A model generated the notes under the pieces. That model did no database searches and was not told the origin of the DNA. It was given only the letters and a program-made list of their open reading frames with translations. From Chloroflexota bacterium (GTDB lineage: Bacteria; Chloroflexota; Dehalococcoidia; Bin125), in contig VXQZ01000034.1 in NCBI GenBank assembly GCA_009838735.1, positions 1-51,491 on the forward strand: a DNA stretch of 51,491 nt, in the 5' to 3' direction. Below, piece by piece: positions 24,483-32,667 of this stretch; the first letter of the stretch is position 1; every line of letters begins with the position of its first letter. Both the position numbers and the translations under genes were made by a program.

Positions 24483-26681
24483 ATGGGCGCGCTCGACGGA
24501 CTTCGAGTCATTGATTTCGGTCAGTACATGGCCGGACCGCTGGCGGCGATGATGCTCGCCGACCATGGGGCGGACGTGATACGGGTCGATCCGCCGACGG
24601 GGCCGATGTGGGATACACCCGCGAACGCGGTCTGGAATAGAGGCAAGCGGCGCATCTCGCTCGATCTCAAGACCGCCGACGGTCGCCGCACGGCGCAGGA
24701 TCTCATCGCTTCGGCCGACGTGGTCGTCGAGAACTTCCGGCCCGGAGTCATGGATCGGCTGGGGTTGGGCGCAGAGGAGTCGACCAACGGCAACGATCGG
24801 TTGATCTATCTCTCGTTGCCAGGATTCTCTTCCGACGACGAGCGCGCGTCAGTGCCAGGCTGGGAAGGGGTCGTATCAGCGCCGGTCGGCACCTACAGCG
24901 GTTCGCTCATGAAAGATGCGCCGAAGCCGGTCTACACGGCTGTGCCTATTGCATCCTCATATGCGGCGTTCACGGGCTGCGCGGGGGTCGCAATGGCACT
25001 GGTCGCCCGCGAGCGAGACGGATTCGGACAACGAATCGAAGCGTCGCTGCACGACAGTCTGTACCAGGCGATCGGCATTCGCGGCCTGCGTTATCTCGAT
25101 CGAGAGGCTCCTCGGCCACCCGTGCCCTGGGTCGGGCCGTACGAGTGCTCCGACGGTCGCTGGGTCTTCTTCCACGCCGCCTACTCGCACTTCATCCGCC
25201 AGTTCTGCGTCTCCGCAGGCGTACCGCAGTGGTTGGACGAGCCGTGGTCGAAGGCCTCGGAGATTATGAACGACTTCTCGCTCGCCGACACGGCCCGTGC
25301 CCACTTGACCAACATCTTCCTGACCCGCACGGCGCAAGAGTGGGAAGACCTGATCAACGATGGCGGCAATGGTCCGCCGACCGTGCGATGTCTCGACTCG
25401 TCGGAATGGCTGCACGAGCCGCACCCGCGCGAGGCTGAGATCATCGTCGAACTGGACGACCCTGAACTGGGGCCGATGCTGCAACCGGGCATCCAGGTCC
25501 GCATGGGTGGAACGCCGGGTGAGATTCGAGGACCTCGCAAGGCGCTCGACGCCGACCGCGACAACATCCTCGCTGAGGTGTCAGCTTCGGCGCCGTCGGC
25601 GATACGCGCACCGGGAAATCGACTGTCGCAGGCGCTGGAGGGGATGACAGCCCTCGACCTGTGCATCATCCTCGCCGGCCCGACTTGCGGACGCACCCTG
25701 GCCGAGTATGGCGCCGATGTGGTCAAGATCGACAACCCGTCGCGCGAAAACGGGATCATGCTGCATGAGGACATCAATCGGGGCAAGCGTTCCGTGCTGC
25801 TCGATCTCAAGCGCGAAGAGGGCCGCGAGGTCTTCTTGGACCTGGCCGCGGATGTCGATGTCGTGGTCCAGAACTACCGCCTGGGCAAGGTCGGTGGTCT
25901 GGGCGTCGATTATGAGTCGGTTCGGCAGATCAATCCCGATGTGATTTACGCCTCACTGAACGCATTCGGTGAGATCGGTCCGTGGGCCGAGCGGGCCGGA
26001 TGGGAGCAGTTGGCGCAATCGGCGAGTGGCATGATGACTCGCTACGGCGACACCGAACCCACGCTGCAACCGTTCGCGATCAATGACTACGGCACCGGCA
26101 TCAACGGCGCGTTCGGCGTCGGCATGGCGCTCTATCACCGCCTGCGTACGGGCGAAGGCCAGCAGGTTTTCACCGCCCTGGCTCGGACGGCGAGCACGCT
26201 GCAGTCGAACGTGCTGCATGGCTACGAGGGCAAACACTGGGACGAGCCGGCTGGCCAGGACGCGGTCGGCGAGGGTCCGCTGCACCGCCTGTACGAAGCA
26301 TCCGATGGCTGGCTGTTCGCCGGCGCCAAGCCAGAGCAGTCGCAAGACATGCCCAGCCCGGAAGAGTTCGCGACGAAGACAGTCGCCGAGTGGGTCTCCG
26401 AGCTGACCGCGAAGGGGATCGGAGCGTCGCCGGTGGGCTCCGTCGAGGAGGCCATGACCGAGTACCGTGCCGTCACGAATGGCATGTCGGTGACTCGCGA
26501 GCACGAGGGCCGAGGCCGGGTGCGGACTAATGGTCCGTCAATCAAGATGAGCCGAACACCGGTGACAGTGGGCCGTCCGGCAATGCTTCCTGGCTCGGCA
26601 GCGGCGCATGTGCTTGGCGACCGTTCGAGCGATCTGTCCGAACTGGGAGTGGTTGTCGGTGCGGAGTCCGGCTCTGGATGA
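24483..26681 (+). CDS. two-domain family III CoA-transferase, asymmetric
   Basis: A 732-residue fusion of two CaiB/BaiF domains (about 1-375 and 380-732). Domain 2 has the catalytic Asp (D535, AINDYGTG). In domain 1 the equivalent is S158 (VPIASSYAA). Both domains keep an NRGKR motif, unlike the 5621 protein, so this is a separate lineage that lost the Asp independently or very early. ATG 24483 has a perfect GGAGG at 24473-24477 with 5-nt spacing; ATG 24471 is less likely. The stop overlaps the following small gene (ATGA). Substrate unknown. Confidence 0.9.
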   Translation: MGALDGLRVIDFGQYMAGPLAAMMLADHGADVIRVDPPTGPMWDTPANAVWNRGKRRISLDLKTADGRRTAQDLIASADVVVENFRPGVMDRLGLGAEESTNGNDRLIYLSLPGFSSDDERASVPGWEGVVSAPVGTYSGSLMKDAPKPVYTAVPIASSYAAFTGCAGVAMALVARERDGFGQRIEASLHDSLYQAIGIRGLRYLDREAPRPPVPWVGPYECSDGRWVFFHAAYSHFIRQFCVSAGVPQWLDEPWSKASEIMNDFSLADTARAHLTNIFLTRTAQEWEDLINDGGNGPPTVRCLDSSEWLHEPHPREAEIIVELDDPELGPMLQPGIQVRMGGTPGEIRGPRKALDADRDNILAEVSASAPSAIRAPGNRLSQALEGMTALDLCIILAGPTCGRTLAEYGADVVKIDNPSRENGIMLHEDINRGKRSVLLDLKREEGREVFLDLAADVDVVVQNYRLGKVGGLGVDYESVRQINPDVIYASLNAFGEIGPWAERAGWEQLAQSASGMMTRYGDTEPTLQPFAINDYGTGINGAFGVGMALYHRLRTGEGQQVFTALARTASTLQSNVLHGYEGKHWDEPAGQDAVGEGPLHRLYEASDGWLFAGAKPEQSQDMPSPEEFATKTVAEWVSELTAKGIGASPVGSVEEAMTEYRAVTNGMSVTREHEGRGRVRTNGPSIKMSRTPVTVGRPAMLPGSAAAHVLGDRSSDLSELGVVVGAESGSG

Positions 26682-26914
26682 AGGTTACGGAGCACTTCAA
26701 CAGGTCCAGGCTGGAAGAAGACAGGAAGTGGATCGAGCTGGAGTGGATTGAACAGGTCATCGCGAATCCTCTTGTCGAATCCGTACAGTCCGATGGACGA
26801 ATTCGACGATGGGGAACGGTGCCTGAGTTGAACGGTCGCTACCTCAGAGTGGTACTGTTGCCTGACGGTGAGACGGTCATGACCGCGTTCCTGGACAGAA
26901 GGTTCCGACCATGA
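26678..26914 (+). CDS. DUF4258-like small protein
   Basis: A 78-residue protein resembling DUF4258: an N-terminal TEHFNRSR segment, WIEQVIANPL, then LRVVLLPDGETVMTAFLDRRF. This fold is related to small RNase-like toxins (RelE/BrnT-like), but no activity is proven for this branch. Its ATG overlaps the CoA-transferase stop by 4 nt, and its own stop overlaps the next gene by 4 nt. Translation of all three is thus likely coupled. Confidence 0.65.
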   Translation: MKVTEHFNRSRLEEDRKWIELEWIEQVIANPLVESVQSDGRIRRWGTVPELNGRYLRVVLLPDGETVMTAFLDRRFRP

Positions 26915-27174
26915 AGGCCACCTATTTCGCCGATACAGACACACTTGTTCTTCAGTTCACCCAGAAGCTGGTCGAGGACTACGTCGACGTCGGTGTCGGC
27001 GATTTGATTGAACTCGACGCCAATGGCGAGCTGGTCAAGATCACCATCGAACATGCTGAGGGACGCAATATCCTGCCGGGTATTGAGTTCGAGAAGCTCA
27101 GAGGCGGCACGGTCGAACTTGAACAGATCGATGGCAGATGGGTTGAGTACGAGCTGGTCAAGGTAGACACCTGA
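26911..27174 (+). CDS. DUF2283 protein
   Basis: An 87-residue protein of the DUF2283 type, with the typical YFADTDTLVLQF start, VGDLIELDANGELVKITIEHA core and a short acidic tail. DUF2283 genes commonly follow DUF4258-like genes as a pair, and an antitoxin role has been suggested. It overlaps its partner by 4 nt. No DNA-binding motif is visible. Confidence 0.72.
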   Translation: MKATYFADTDTLVLQFTQKLVEDYVDVGVGDLIELDANGELVKITIEHAEGRNILPGIEFEKLRGGTVELEQIDGRWVEYELVKVDT

Positions 27175-27182
27175 GACTCCGC

Positions 27183-27188
27183 TAGCCT
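27183..27188 (+). promoter_or_regulatory. TAGCCT box upstream of a CoA-transferase gene
   Basis: Second copy of the shared 16-bp segment (27179-27194), 31 bp before ATG 27220. A GAGAGGGG ribosome site lies between. It suggests that this gene has its own promoter despite the upstream coupled genes. Confidence 0.4.
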
Positions 27189-27219
27189 CTGCTCACCCCA
27201 GACTTGAGAGGGGCTGGAC

Positions 27220-28413
27220 ATGGCCTTGGCGCTGTCGGATGTTCGGATTCTGGATCTGACCCAGTACGAGGCGGGAACCTCCTCGACCCAGGCATTAGGA
27301 TGGCTGGGCGCGCAGATCGTCAAGGTTGAACCGCCGGAGCGGGGCGAGCCGGGACGTCGGCTGGGCGCCGGCAACTCGGTCGATTCGACCTACTTCATCA
27401 CGCTGAACAACAACAAGCGGTCTCTGACCCTGGACCTCAAGTCCGACGAGGGCCGCGAGATCTTCCTCAAGCTCGTGCCCAACTTCGACATCGTGGTCGA
27501 GAACTTCACCCTAGGCACGATGGAGCGGCTGGGGATCGGCTACGACACGCTGAAGGAGCTTCATCCACAGCTCATCTATTGCACGGTCAAGGGCTTCGGC
27601 ACGACCGGTCCCTGGGCGCCGACCAAGTCGTTCGACATGGTCGCCCAGGCGGCCGGCGGCGCGATGGCGGTGACCGGCATGGCGGACGGGATGCCGCTCA
27701 AGCCGGGCCCAACGATCGGCGACACCGGCACCGGCGTGCAGGCCGCGATCGGCATGCTGGCCGCGCTCTGGCAGCGTCAACGCGACGGCGTCGGCCAGAA
27801 GGTCGAACTGTCGATGATGGAGGCCGTGACCAACTACACCCGCGTCCCGATGACCCGCCGCGAGATCTCTGGCGATCCCGCCCCGCCCTACGGCGACGGT
27901 CTGACCGCGCCCACTGGACTCTTCCCCTGCAAGCCTGGCGGACGCTCCGACTGGGTTTGGGTGGTCGTCGCCGGCGGGCGGATGCGCAAAGCGCTGATGG
28001 AGACGATCGGCCGGCCCGACCTGATCAAGCCCGATGCGACAAGAACCATCAGCCGCGACGAGGGCGACGAGATCCGTCAGGCGATTGAGGCGTGGACCAG
28101 TCAGCGGACCAAATTTGAAGTGATGGACAAGATGCGCGAAGTCGGCGTGCCGTCCGGTCCGGTGCTCGATTCCGGCGAGATCTTCGCGAACGAGCACCTC
28201 CGCGAGCGCGGCATGCTCGTGGACATCGAGCATCCGACCCGCGGGCCGATGACGCTGCTCGGCTGTCCGATTCGCCTGAGTGAGAGCCCGGCCGTCCATC
28301 GCCGGGCTCCGCTGCTCGGCGAGCACACGGCCGAAGTGCTGGCCGAGGAACTGGGGCTCGCAGCCTCAGACGTTGAGGCGTTGGCGCAGTCGGGCATCGT
28401 CTCAACCGCCTGA
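27220..28413 (+). CDS. single-domain family III CoA-transferase
   Basis: A 397-residue CaiB/BaiF protein with the catalytic Asp at D168 (TIGDTGTG) and an intact NNNKRSLTLDL motif. It is of formyl-CoA or succinyl-CoA-dependent transferase size, and should act as the usual interlocked homodimer in which both subunits are catalytic. That contrasts with the asymmetric enzymes in this window. GAGAGGGG precedes ATG 27220. Convergent with the hydrolase gene that ends at 28431. Acyl substrate unknown. Confidence 0.92.
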   Translation: MALALSDVRILDLTQYEAGTSSTQALGWLGAQIVKVEPPERGEPGRRLGAGNSVDSTYFITLNNNKRSLTLDLKSDEGREIFLKLVPNFDIVVENFTLGTMERLGIGYDTLKELHPQLIYCTVKGFGTTGPWAPTKSFDMVAQAAGGAMAVTGMADGMPLKPGPTIGDTGTGVQAAIGMLAALWQRQRDGVGQKVELSMMEAVTNYTRVPMTRREISGDPAPPYGDGLTAPTGLFPCKPGGRSDWVWVVVAGGRMRKALMETIGRPDLIKPDATRTISRDEGDEIRQAIEAWTSQRTKFEVMDKMREVGVPSGPVLDSGEIFANEHLRERGMLVDIEHPTRGPMTLLGCPIRLSESPAVHRRAPLLGEHTAEVLAEELGLAASDVEALAQSGIVSTA

Positions 28414-28430
28414 GCGCCGTTCAACCGTCT

Positions 28431-30317
28431 TCAGCGAACGGCGACGTCCCAGCGCTCGGCGCAGTTGGCTACGACGAGCTCGATGTCCTCGCTGAGGATC
28501 AGGGACTCTGACGCGAGTTGCTCTGCATCGCTTCGGACCCGTTCGAGGTATGACGCTTTGTCCCCATAGCGGGCGAGGATCTCGTCTCGGTCGAGCCATT
28601 GGGTCAGACCGACGAAGTGGCTGGTCAGGTCCTCGCCGCCGGTGTCGGGGTGACGGGGATTCCAGCCGGTGTGCAGACCGAGCGGTTGGGCCAGGTCGGG
28701 CAAGCGGAGGCCGGCGATCTCGTTCCCGTCGTCGTCGACAGCGGAGACGTAGCCCTGATACTCGGCGCCTTCGACGGGAGGCAGCGTGGACCAGTCGACG
28801 GTTCGGACTCTGGAGAGACGATCGGCGTCGGGCGTTGTCACTCGATCGCCGAGTTGCGCCAGCACCTCGTCGCGCGTTGCGGCGGTGCCATCGGCCAGGC
28901 TGGGCACACTCGACGGCGGGGGCTCGGATTCTCCGGCGGCCCAGCGATCGAGGTTGACCAGCGCGGCGCGCATCAGCGGCGACTGGTCGACGGCGTTGTG
29001 GCGGTACATGCTGCGGTCGCCGCTCAGGTAGAAGCTGTCCATCGGCTCGGCCTGCCCGGCGCCGTGCTGGGTGCAGGCCAACAGGTAGTGCCGCGAATCG
29101 GGATGCTGCGGAATGTCTTCGCCTGTGGCCGGGTCGATGTCGATCAGCGAGGCGTCGCCGCGCCAGTATTCCCAGCTCGTGTTGGTCTTGACGATCTTCG
29201 GCGTAACGCCCTGCTCATCGGAACGCTGGAGCAGGCCGTCGGTCGCGTCGGTCAAGGAGTCCTCGCGCACCACGTCGGCGAAGGGGAACTCGTGGATCGG
29301 CCCCGCGAGGAAGAGCTGCGAGGGCTGTCCGTAGCGGCGATTGAACTCGCCGCGAATGCCGCCGGCGACGTGGATGTGCATGCCGTCGAATGCTCGCTCG
29401 CTCAGCGCATCCGGGTCTCGATTCAGTCCCAGATAGAGGAGGTGGCGGAGGAAGCGGCCGCTCTGCGAGATGCCGAAGCCGTGGACGCGCTCGTAGGAGC
29501 GCTGCCATTTGCGAAGGAAGAGGGCGGCGTCGCGGAAGGCGAGCAGTCCGGTTCCGACGACCGGCGAGCGGTCGGTGGGATAGACGATCTCGTAGATCTT
29601 GCCCGGCGTAAACCCGTTCTCGAGCCAGAGGTCGAGGTCGCTTGGGACGACACCGTCGTCGGTCTGCCGCGCGAATCGCCAGCGGTCGCGAGGAATCTCG
29701 CGGGGCTCGTCGTCTTCGTAGTCGCGCTCGTACAGCCGTGCCCGTCCGTCCTCGTGCTCGGAGACCGGATAGCCGGGCTGGCCCAGGTGTTCAATCGGCA
29801 TCGAGGCCAGCGGCTCGCTGGGCCGCAGGTCGGTGATTGCTTCGCCGGAGATTGACTGGTCGTCGAGGCCCAGGGCCTCGGGCGCCTTGAAGTCGAGCAG
29901 GGTGTCCAAATCAGGAGTGTTCCACTGCCAGGCCACCGAAGCGACGCTGAATCCCTGCTGGAAGAGGAATCCGTCGCCCGGGTGCAGCGGGTCGGTGAGC
30001 GTGAACTCAGGCGGCGTGCGGTTGAGCGCACCGGGCAGCAGGCTGCGTCCGCGATTGGGCACATCGATGACCAGCGCACCATTGCCCGCAGACGGATCCT
30101 GAGGCCGGATCAGCACCAGGTCGCCGCTGAAGCGGACGCATCCATCGGTGCCGCGCGGCGCGCACTCAAGGTCGGTAATGCGCCGGTGATCGTCCAACAT
30201 CGGATTGACCGCGTAGCGCAGTCGGGCGCGGATCAACTCGAAGGGACCGTGCCCGCCAAACTCCTCCCCATCGGCATAGGGCGCCTGGTGGGAAATCTCA
30301 ATTCGTTCAACGGACAT
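28431..30317 (-). CDS. large alpha/beta hydrolase-domain protein
   Basis: A 628-residue protein of the large alpha/beta hydrolase-domain family (Abhydrolase_10 type). The nucleophile region is HGFGISQSGRFLRHL (G-x-S-x-S-G-R). The N-terminal ISHQAPYADGEEFG and VNPMLDDHRRITDLE segments are typical of the family. No signal peptide is seen. Function is known for few members. The start is ATG 30317, with GGGAGGGG-like purines on the opposite strand only, so the ribosome site is weak. Confidence 0.78.
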   Translation of the reverse strand: MSVERIEISHQAPYADGEEFGGHGPFELIRARLRYAVNPMLDDHRRITDLECAPRGTDGCVRFSGDLVLIRPQDPSAGNGALVIDVPNRGRSLLPGALNRTPPEFTLTDPLHPGDGFLFQQGFSVASVAWQWNTPDLDTLLDFKAPEALGLDDQSISGEAITDLRPSEPLASMPIEHLGQPGYPVSEHEDGRARLYERDYEDDEPREIPRDRWRFARQTDDGVVPSDLDLWLENGFTPGKIYEIVYPTDRSPVVGTGLLAFRDAALFLRKWQRSYERVHGFGISQSGRFLRHLLYLGLNRDPDALSERAFDGMHIHVAGGIRGEFNRRYGQPSQLFLAGPIHEFPFADVVREDSLTDATDGLLQRSDEQGVTPKIVKTNTSWEYWRGDASLIDIDPATGEDIPQHPDSRHYLLACTQHGAGQAEPMDSFYLSGDRSMYRHNAVDQSPLMRAALVNLDRWAAGESEPPPSSVPSLADGTAATRDEVLAQLGDRVTTPDADRLSRVRTVDWSTLPPVEGAEYQGYVSAVDDDGNEIAGLRLPDLAQPLGLHTGWNPRHPDTGGEDLTSHFVGLTQWLDRDEILARYGDKASYLERVRSDAEQLASESLILSEDIELVVANCAERWDVAVR

Positions 30318-30701
30318 GGTGGCCTCGATTCTGGGAGGGGATCTGCGTCACAGCGGGGTCAACGGCAGGGTAGGTGGTGTGTGCGCAGGTGGTTGGTTCA
30401 ATATTTTTCTCCGGGCCGCGCTGGAGAAAAAAGAGCCACGAAGTGCCGTGAAACACTGGGAATTCGCCGAATGAAGCGGTTCCCAGGTGGTTGGCTTTGG
30501 TTAGGTTTGGAAGGCCCTGGTTCGCTGAGGCCGGCCAGGTCAACCACCTGTTCTTTGGCAACGGAGATTGCGGACTTTGGCGGTTCGGCATCAGGGATTG
30601 CGTCTCTCGATCGTTGCCGGTGGTTCACTCGACCCATCGTAGAACGTCCATTCGCTTACTAGGTGAGCGGAGCTGAGGTCGCCAGCCGGGGTTGTCAAGC
30701 C
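30318..30701. repeat. gene-free region with clustered inverted repeats
   Basis: The 10-mer caggtggttg occurs at 30386-30395 and 30484-30493, and its exact complement at 30541-30550. A perfect 9-bp inverted repeat, tttttctcc (30404-30412) and ggagaaaaa (30423-30431), lies between. The T-run is on the 5' side, so this is not an intrinsic terminator on either strand. No gene is seen. The region forms one border of the lower-GC nuclease cassette and is also the upstream region of the 28431 hydrolase gene. Confidence 0.6.
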
Positions 30702-31694
30702 TCAGACATATTGCCTGGCAGTGCGTCTCAGCTTTGCGGCCAGTTTGAGGATGTCGTCCAAGTCCTCGATCGAGTGCCGCGCTTCCTGTCTGTCTGCGCC
30801 GAAGGTTCCGACGTGCTTGACGCGTCCGTTGAAATGGAACCGGCAGAGGGGTTTGCGGTTGTTGTCATCAATGAGGACGCTGGCGTAAGTCTTGCTGTCG
30901 CGGAACCTGATCCGATGCGGTTCGATAGTGCCCTGGACAATCCCCTTACAAAGCCAGAACGCTTCCTCCTCTTCAGCCGTTGTGAACACACCAGAAAAGT
31001 CCAGGTCACCCTTGGCGACTTGATCCACGACATTGCGGACCAATCGCTGCAGTGAGTCGAGTGTGGCTTCAAGCTCCGCGGAGCGCTGGGCGGAGTCTTC
31101 TATGCCGCCAAGACGAAAAAGCTCTTGCTCAAATGTCGGATCCTGCAAGATTTGCAAGAGTAGATCATCCTGATCCAACCTGGTCATGAATGACCCGGCC
31201 TCGATCCTTAGTTGCTTGCGAAACAAACGGCTCCTCGAAAGAATCGCGAGGGCATGTTCGTCGTTCTCTCGAGGCTCAGATAGCGCCAATGCCTGATAGC
31301 AACGATTGTCGATCTTATCTTCGTCATCCACGTTGGCGAAGCAAAGGTAGGTGTCGCCATCTGTGACGATCCCGGCGAATGCCCCCAAAGCGCGGGCATA
31401 CTGCAGCATCTGATTCTGGATCTTCTGGTCCAGTTGCACGCCGAGCGCCTTGCATTCCATCACGATCGCCGGCTTGCCGTTGCAAAAGAGAACATAGTCC
31501 GCCCGCCCTTTGCCGCCCCTGGGGAGAGTCACCGAGTACTCGGCCTTTACCTGCGTGGGATCCGATAAGTCATAACCCAATGCCTGGATCATTGGCCGAA
31601 TCAGAACATCTTTCGTGATTTCCTCGTTGTCCAAATCATTGCCGAACTTGTCGAGTTTGGCGCGAATGTCATTGACTGCCCGCTGAAACGTCAA
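30702..31694 (-). CDS. HsdR_N-type PD-(D/E)XK nuclease-domain protein
   Basis: A 330-residue protein. The N-terminal domain matches type I restriction HsdR_N-like proteins, with D66 (GRADYVLF) and E80-C81-K82 (VMECKAL) forming a PD-(D/E)XK nuclease core. The translocase (DEAD helicase) part of a real HsdR is absent. The C-terminal 110 residues contain an IRFRDSKTYASVLIDDN segment of unknown role, seen in stand-alone family members. The start overlaps the PIN gene stop by 4 nt. Base composition is visibly lower in GC than the flanks, suggesting transfer. A defence role is possible but not shown. Confidence 0.78.
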   Translation of the reverse strand: MTFQRAVNDIRAKLDKFGNDLDNEEITKDVLIRPMIQALGYDLSDPTQVKAEYSVTLPRGGKGRADYVLFCNGKPAIVMECKALGVQLDQKIQNQMLQYARALGAFAGIVTDGDTYLCFANVDDEDKIDNRCYQALALSEPRENDEHALAILSRSRLFRKQLRIEAGSFMTRLDQDDLLLQILQDPTFEQELFRLGGIEDSAQRSAELEATLDSLQRLVRNVVDQVAKGDLDFSGVFTTAEEEEAFWLCKGIVQGTIEPHRIRFRDSKTYASVLIDDNNRKPLCRFHFNGRVKHVGTFGADRQEARHSIEDLDDILKLAAKLRRTARQYV

Positions 31695-32173
31695 CTGGGC
31701 GCTCCTTTCTCCAACAATCTTGCGTCCGCCGCGACGAAGCGGGCCAGTCGCTGAGGGTTCAGTAGCGTGCGGCTACAGTCCAGGCCAAGTCCGCTGGCAA
31801 CACGCACCGCGTTGTAATCGTGACTCAAGAGGGGGAGTTCGTACTCAGCAGTCTGGGCAATGAGCCACAAGTCCTCTCGCTCCGCACCCCGTTCCAAGTC
31901 CAATCGCGCGCGAACCTGCACGGCTCGCGCAAACCAGAGGCGCGTGACCTCAGTCGGATTGTTCAGCAGGATGCACTGATCGACTAACTCATTGAGGCGT
32001 CGCGTCTTTTCGACGCTCCAATTGGCAGACTCCAGTTCGGCAAGGGCAAAGTAGGTCAAGGCCAACCGATTGCTCTGCAGCAATTCGCCGTAGCGAGGCG
32101 ACAGCTCATTCCCGAGACTGATCGCGATGCTGACGACATTAGTGTCGAGGGAGAGAGGGAGTTCAGTCGTCAA
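31691..32173 (-). CDS. PIN-domain nuclease (VapC-like)
   Basis: A 160-residue PIN-domain protein. The acidic metal-binding residues are visible: D10 (SLDTN), E46 (ALAELES), D101 (REDLWLIA) and D119 (LSHDYNA). PIN domains cleave RNA, and VapC toxins belong here. It overlaps the upstream hypothetical gene by 11 nt and the downstream HsdR_N-type gene by 4 nt. The upstream protein does not look like a standard VapB. Confidence 0.82.
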   Translation of the reverse strand: MTTELPLSLDTNVVSIAISLGNELSPRYGELLQSNRLALTYFALAELESANWSVEKTRRLNELVDQCILLNNPTEVTRLWFARAVQVRARLDLERGAEREDLWLIAQTAEYELPLLSHDYNAVRVASGLGLDCSRTLLNPQRLARFVAADARLLEKGAPS

Positions 32174-32630
32174 GCCGAGGTTGGCCCCTGATCACGCTCA
32201 TGTGGTGTTCGAACGCGGCGATCTCTTCTTGGCTGTCAAACAGGGCGCGAAGCAAGCTCAGGTAGTCCGGCTGTGAGTCGAGGTCGATCCCCTGCTCCAC
32301 AGCGAGCCGCCGCCAATCCCTAACCGGTCTGTCATCGCCGATTTCCGCAGGCGTCAAGGCACGGAAGGCGACAACAGTCCCTCGCGTGGCTGCTTCGGCC
32401 GGTTCGCACCGCACTCGCAACTCAGCGTCAATGGCGCTCTCGCGCATTGGCGGCAGCTGAACTGACTCCGCCAATTCAAAGACCTGGGAATCCTTGCCGT
32501 AGCACTCGACCTTGAGTTGGCGTCTGCGTCCACCTCCGGCGAGGAGGGTTGCTCGTCCGAACAGCACGCGCACCGCGCCTGCGTCATCTGGCGCAGGTTG
32601 CGCAGACTGGTAGACGGTTTGCTGGACCAT
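32163..32630 (-). CDS. hypothetical protein, first gene of nuclease cassette
   Basis: A 155-residue protein I do not recognise. The N-terminal half looks like beta strands (VRVLFGRATLLAGGGRRR, then LKVECYGKDSQVFEL). The C-terminal half is helical and acidic (LLRALFDSQEEIAAFEHH). AGGAAG precedes ATG 32630. By position it could be the antitoxin or sensor partner of the PIN protein, but there is no DNA-binding motif. It starts 37 nt after the amidohydrolase stop on the same strand. Confidence 0.65.
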   Translation of the reverse strand: MVQQTVYQSAQPAPDDAGAVRVLFGRATLLAGGGRRRQLKVECYGKDSQVFELAESVQLPPMRESAIDAELRVRCEPAEAATRGTVVAFRALTPAEIGDDRPVRDWRRLAVEQGIDLDSQPDYLSLLRALFDSQEEIAAFEHHMSVIRGQPRLDD

Positions 32631-32667
32631 CAGACCTGCTTCCTGTTCGGCCGTTCCTTCTCCAAAA

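Noticed and set aside
30404-30432. Intrinsic terminator
   Set aside because: The T-run precedes the stem on both strands instead of following it, so it does not have terminator geometry.
30702-31694. Type I restriction-modification system
   Set aside because: No HsdM or HsdS and no helicase domain is present; only the N-terminal nuclease-like domain is shared.
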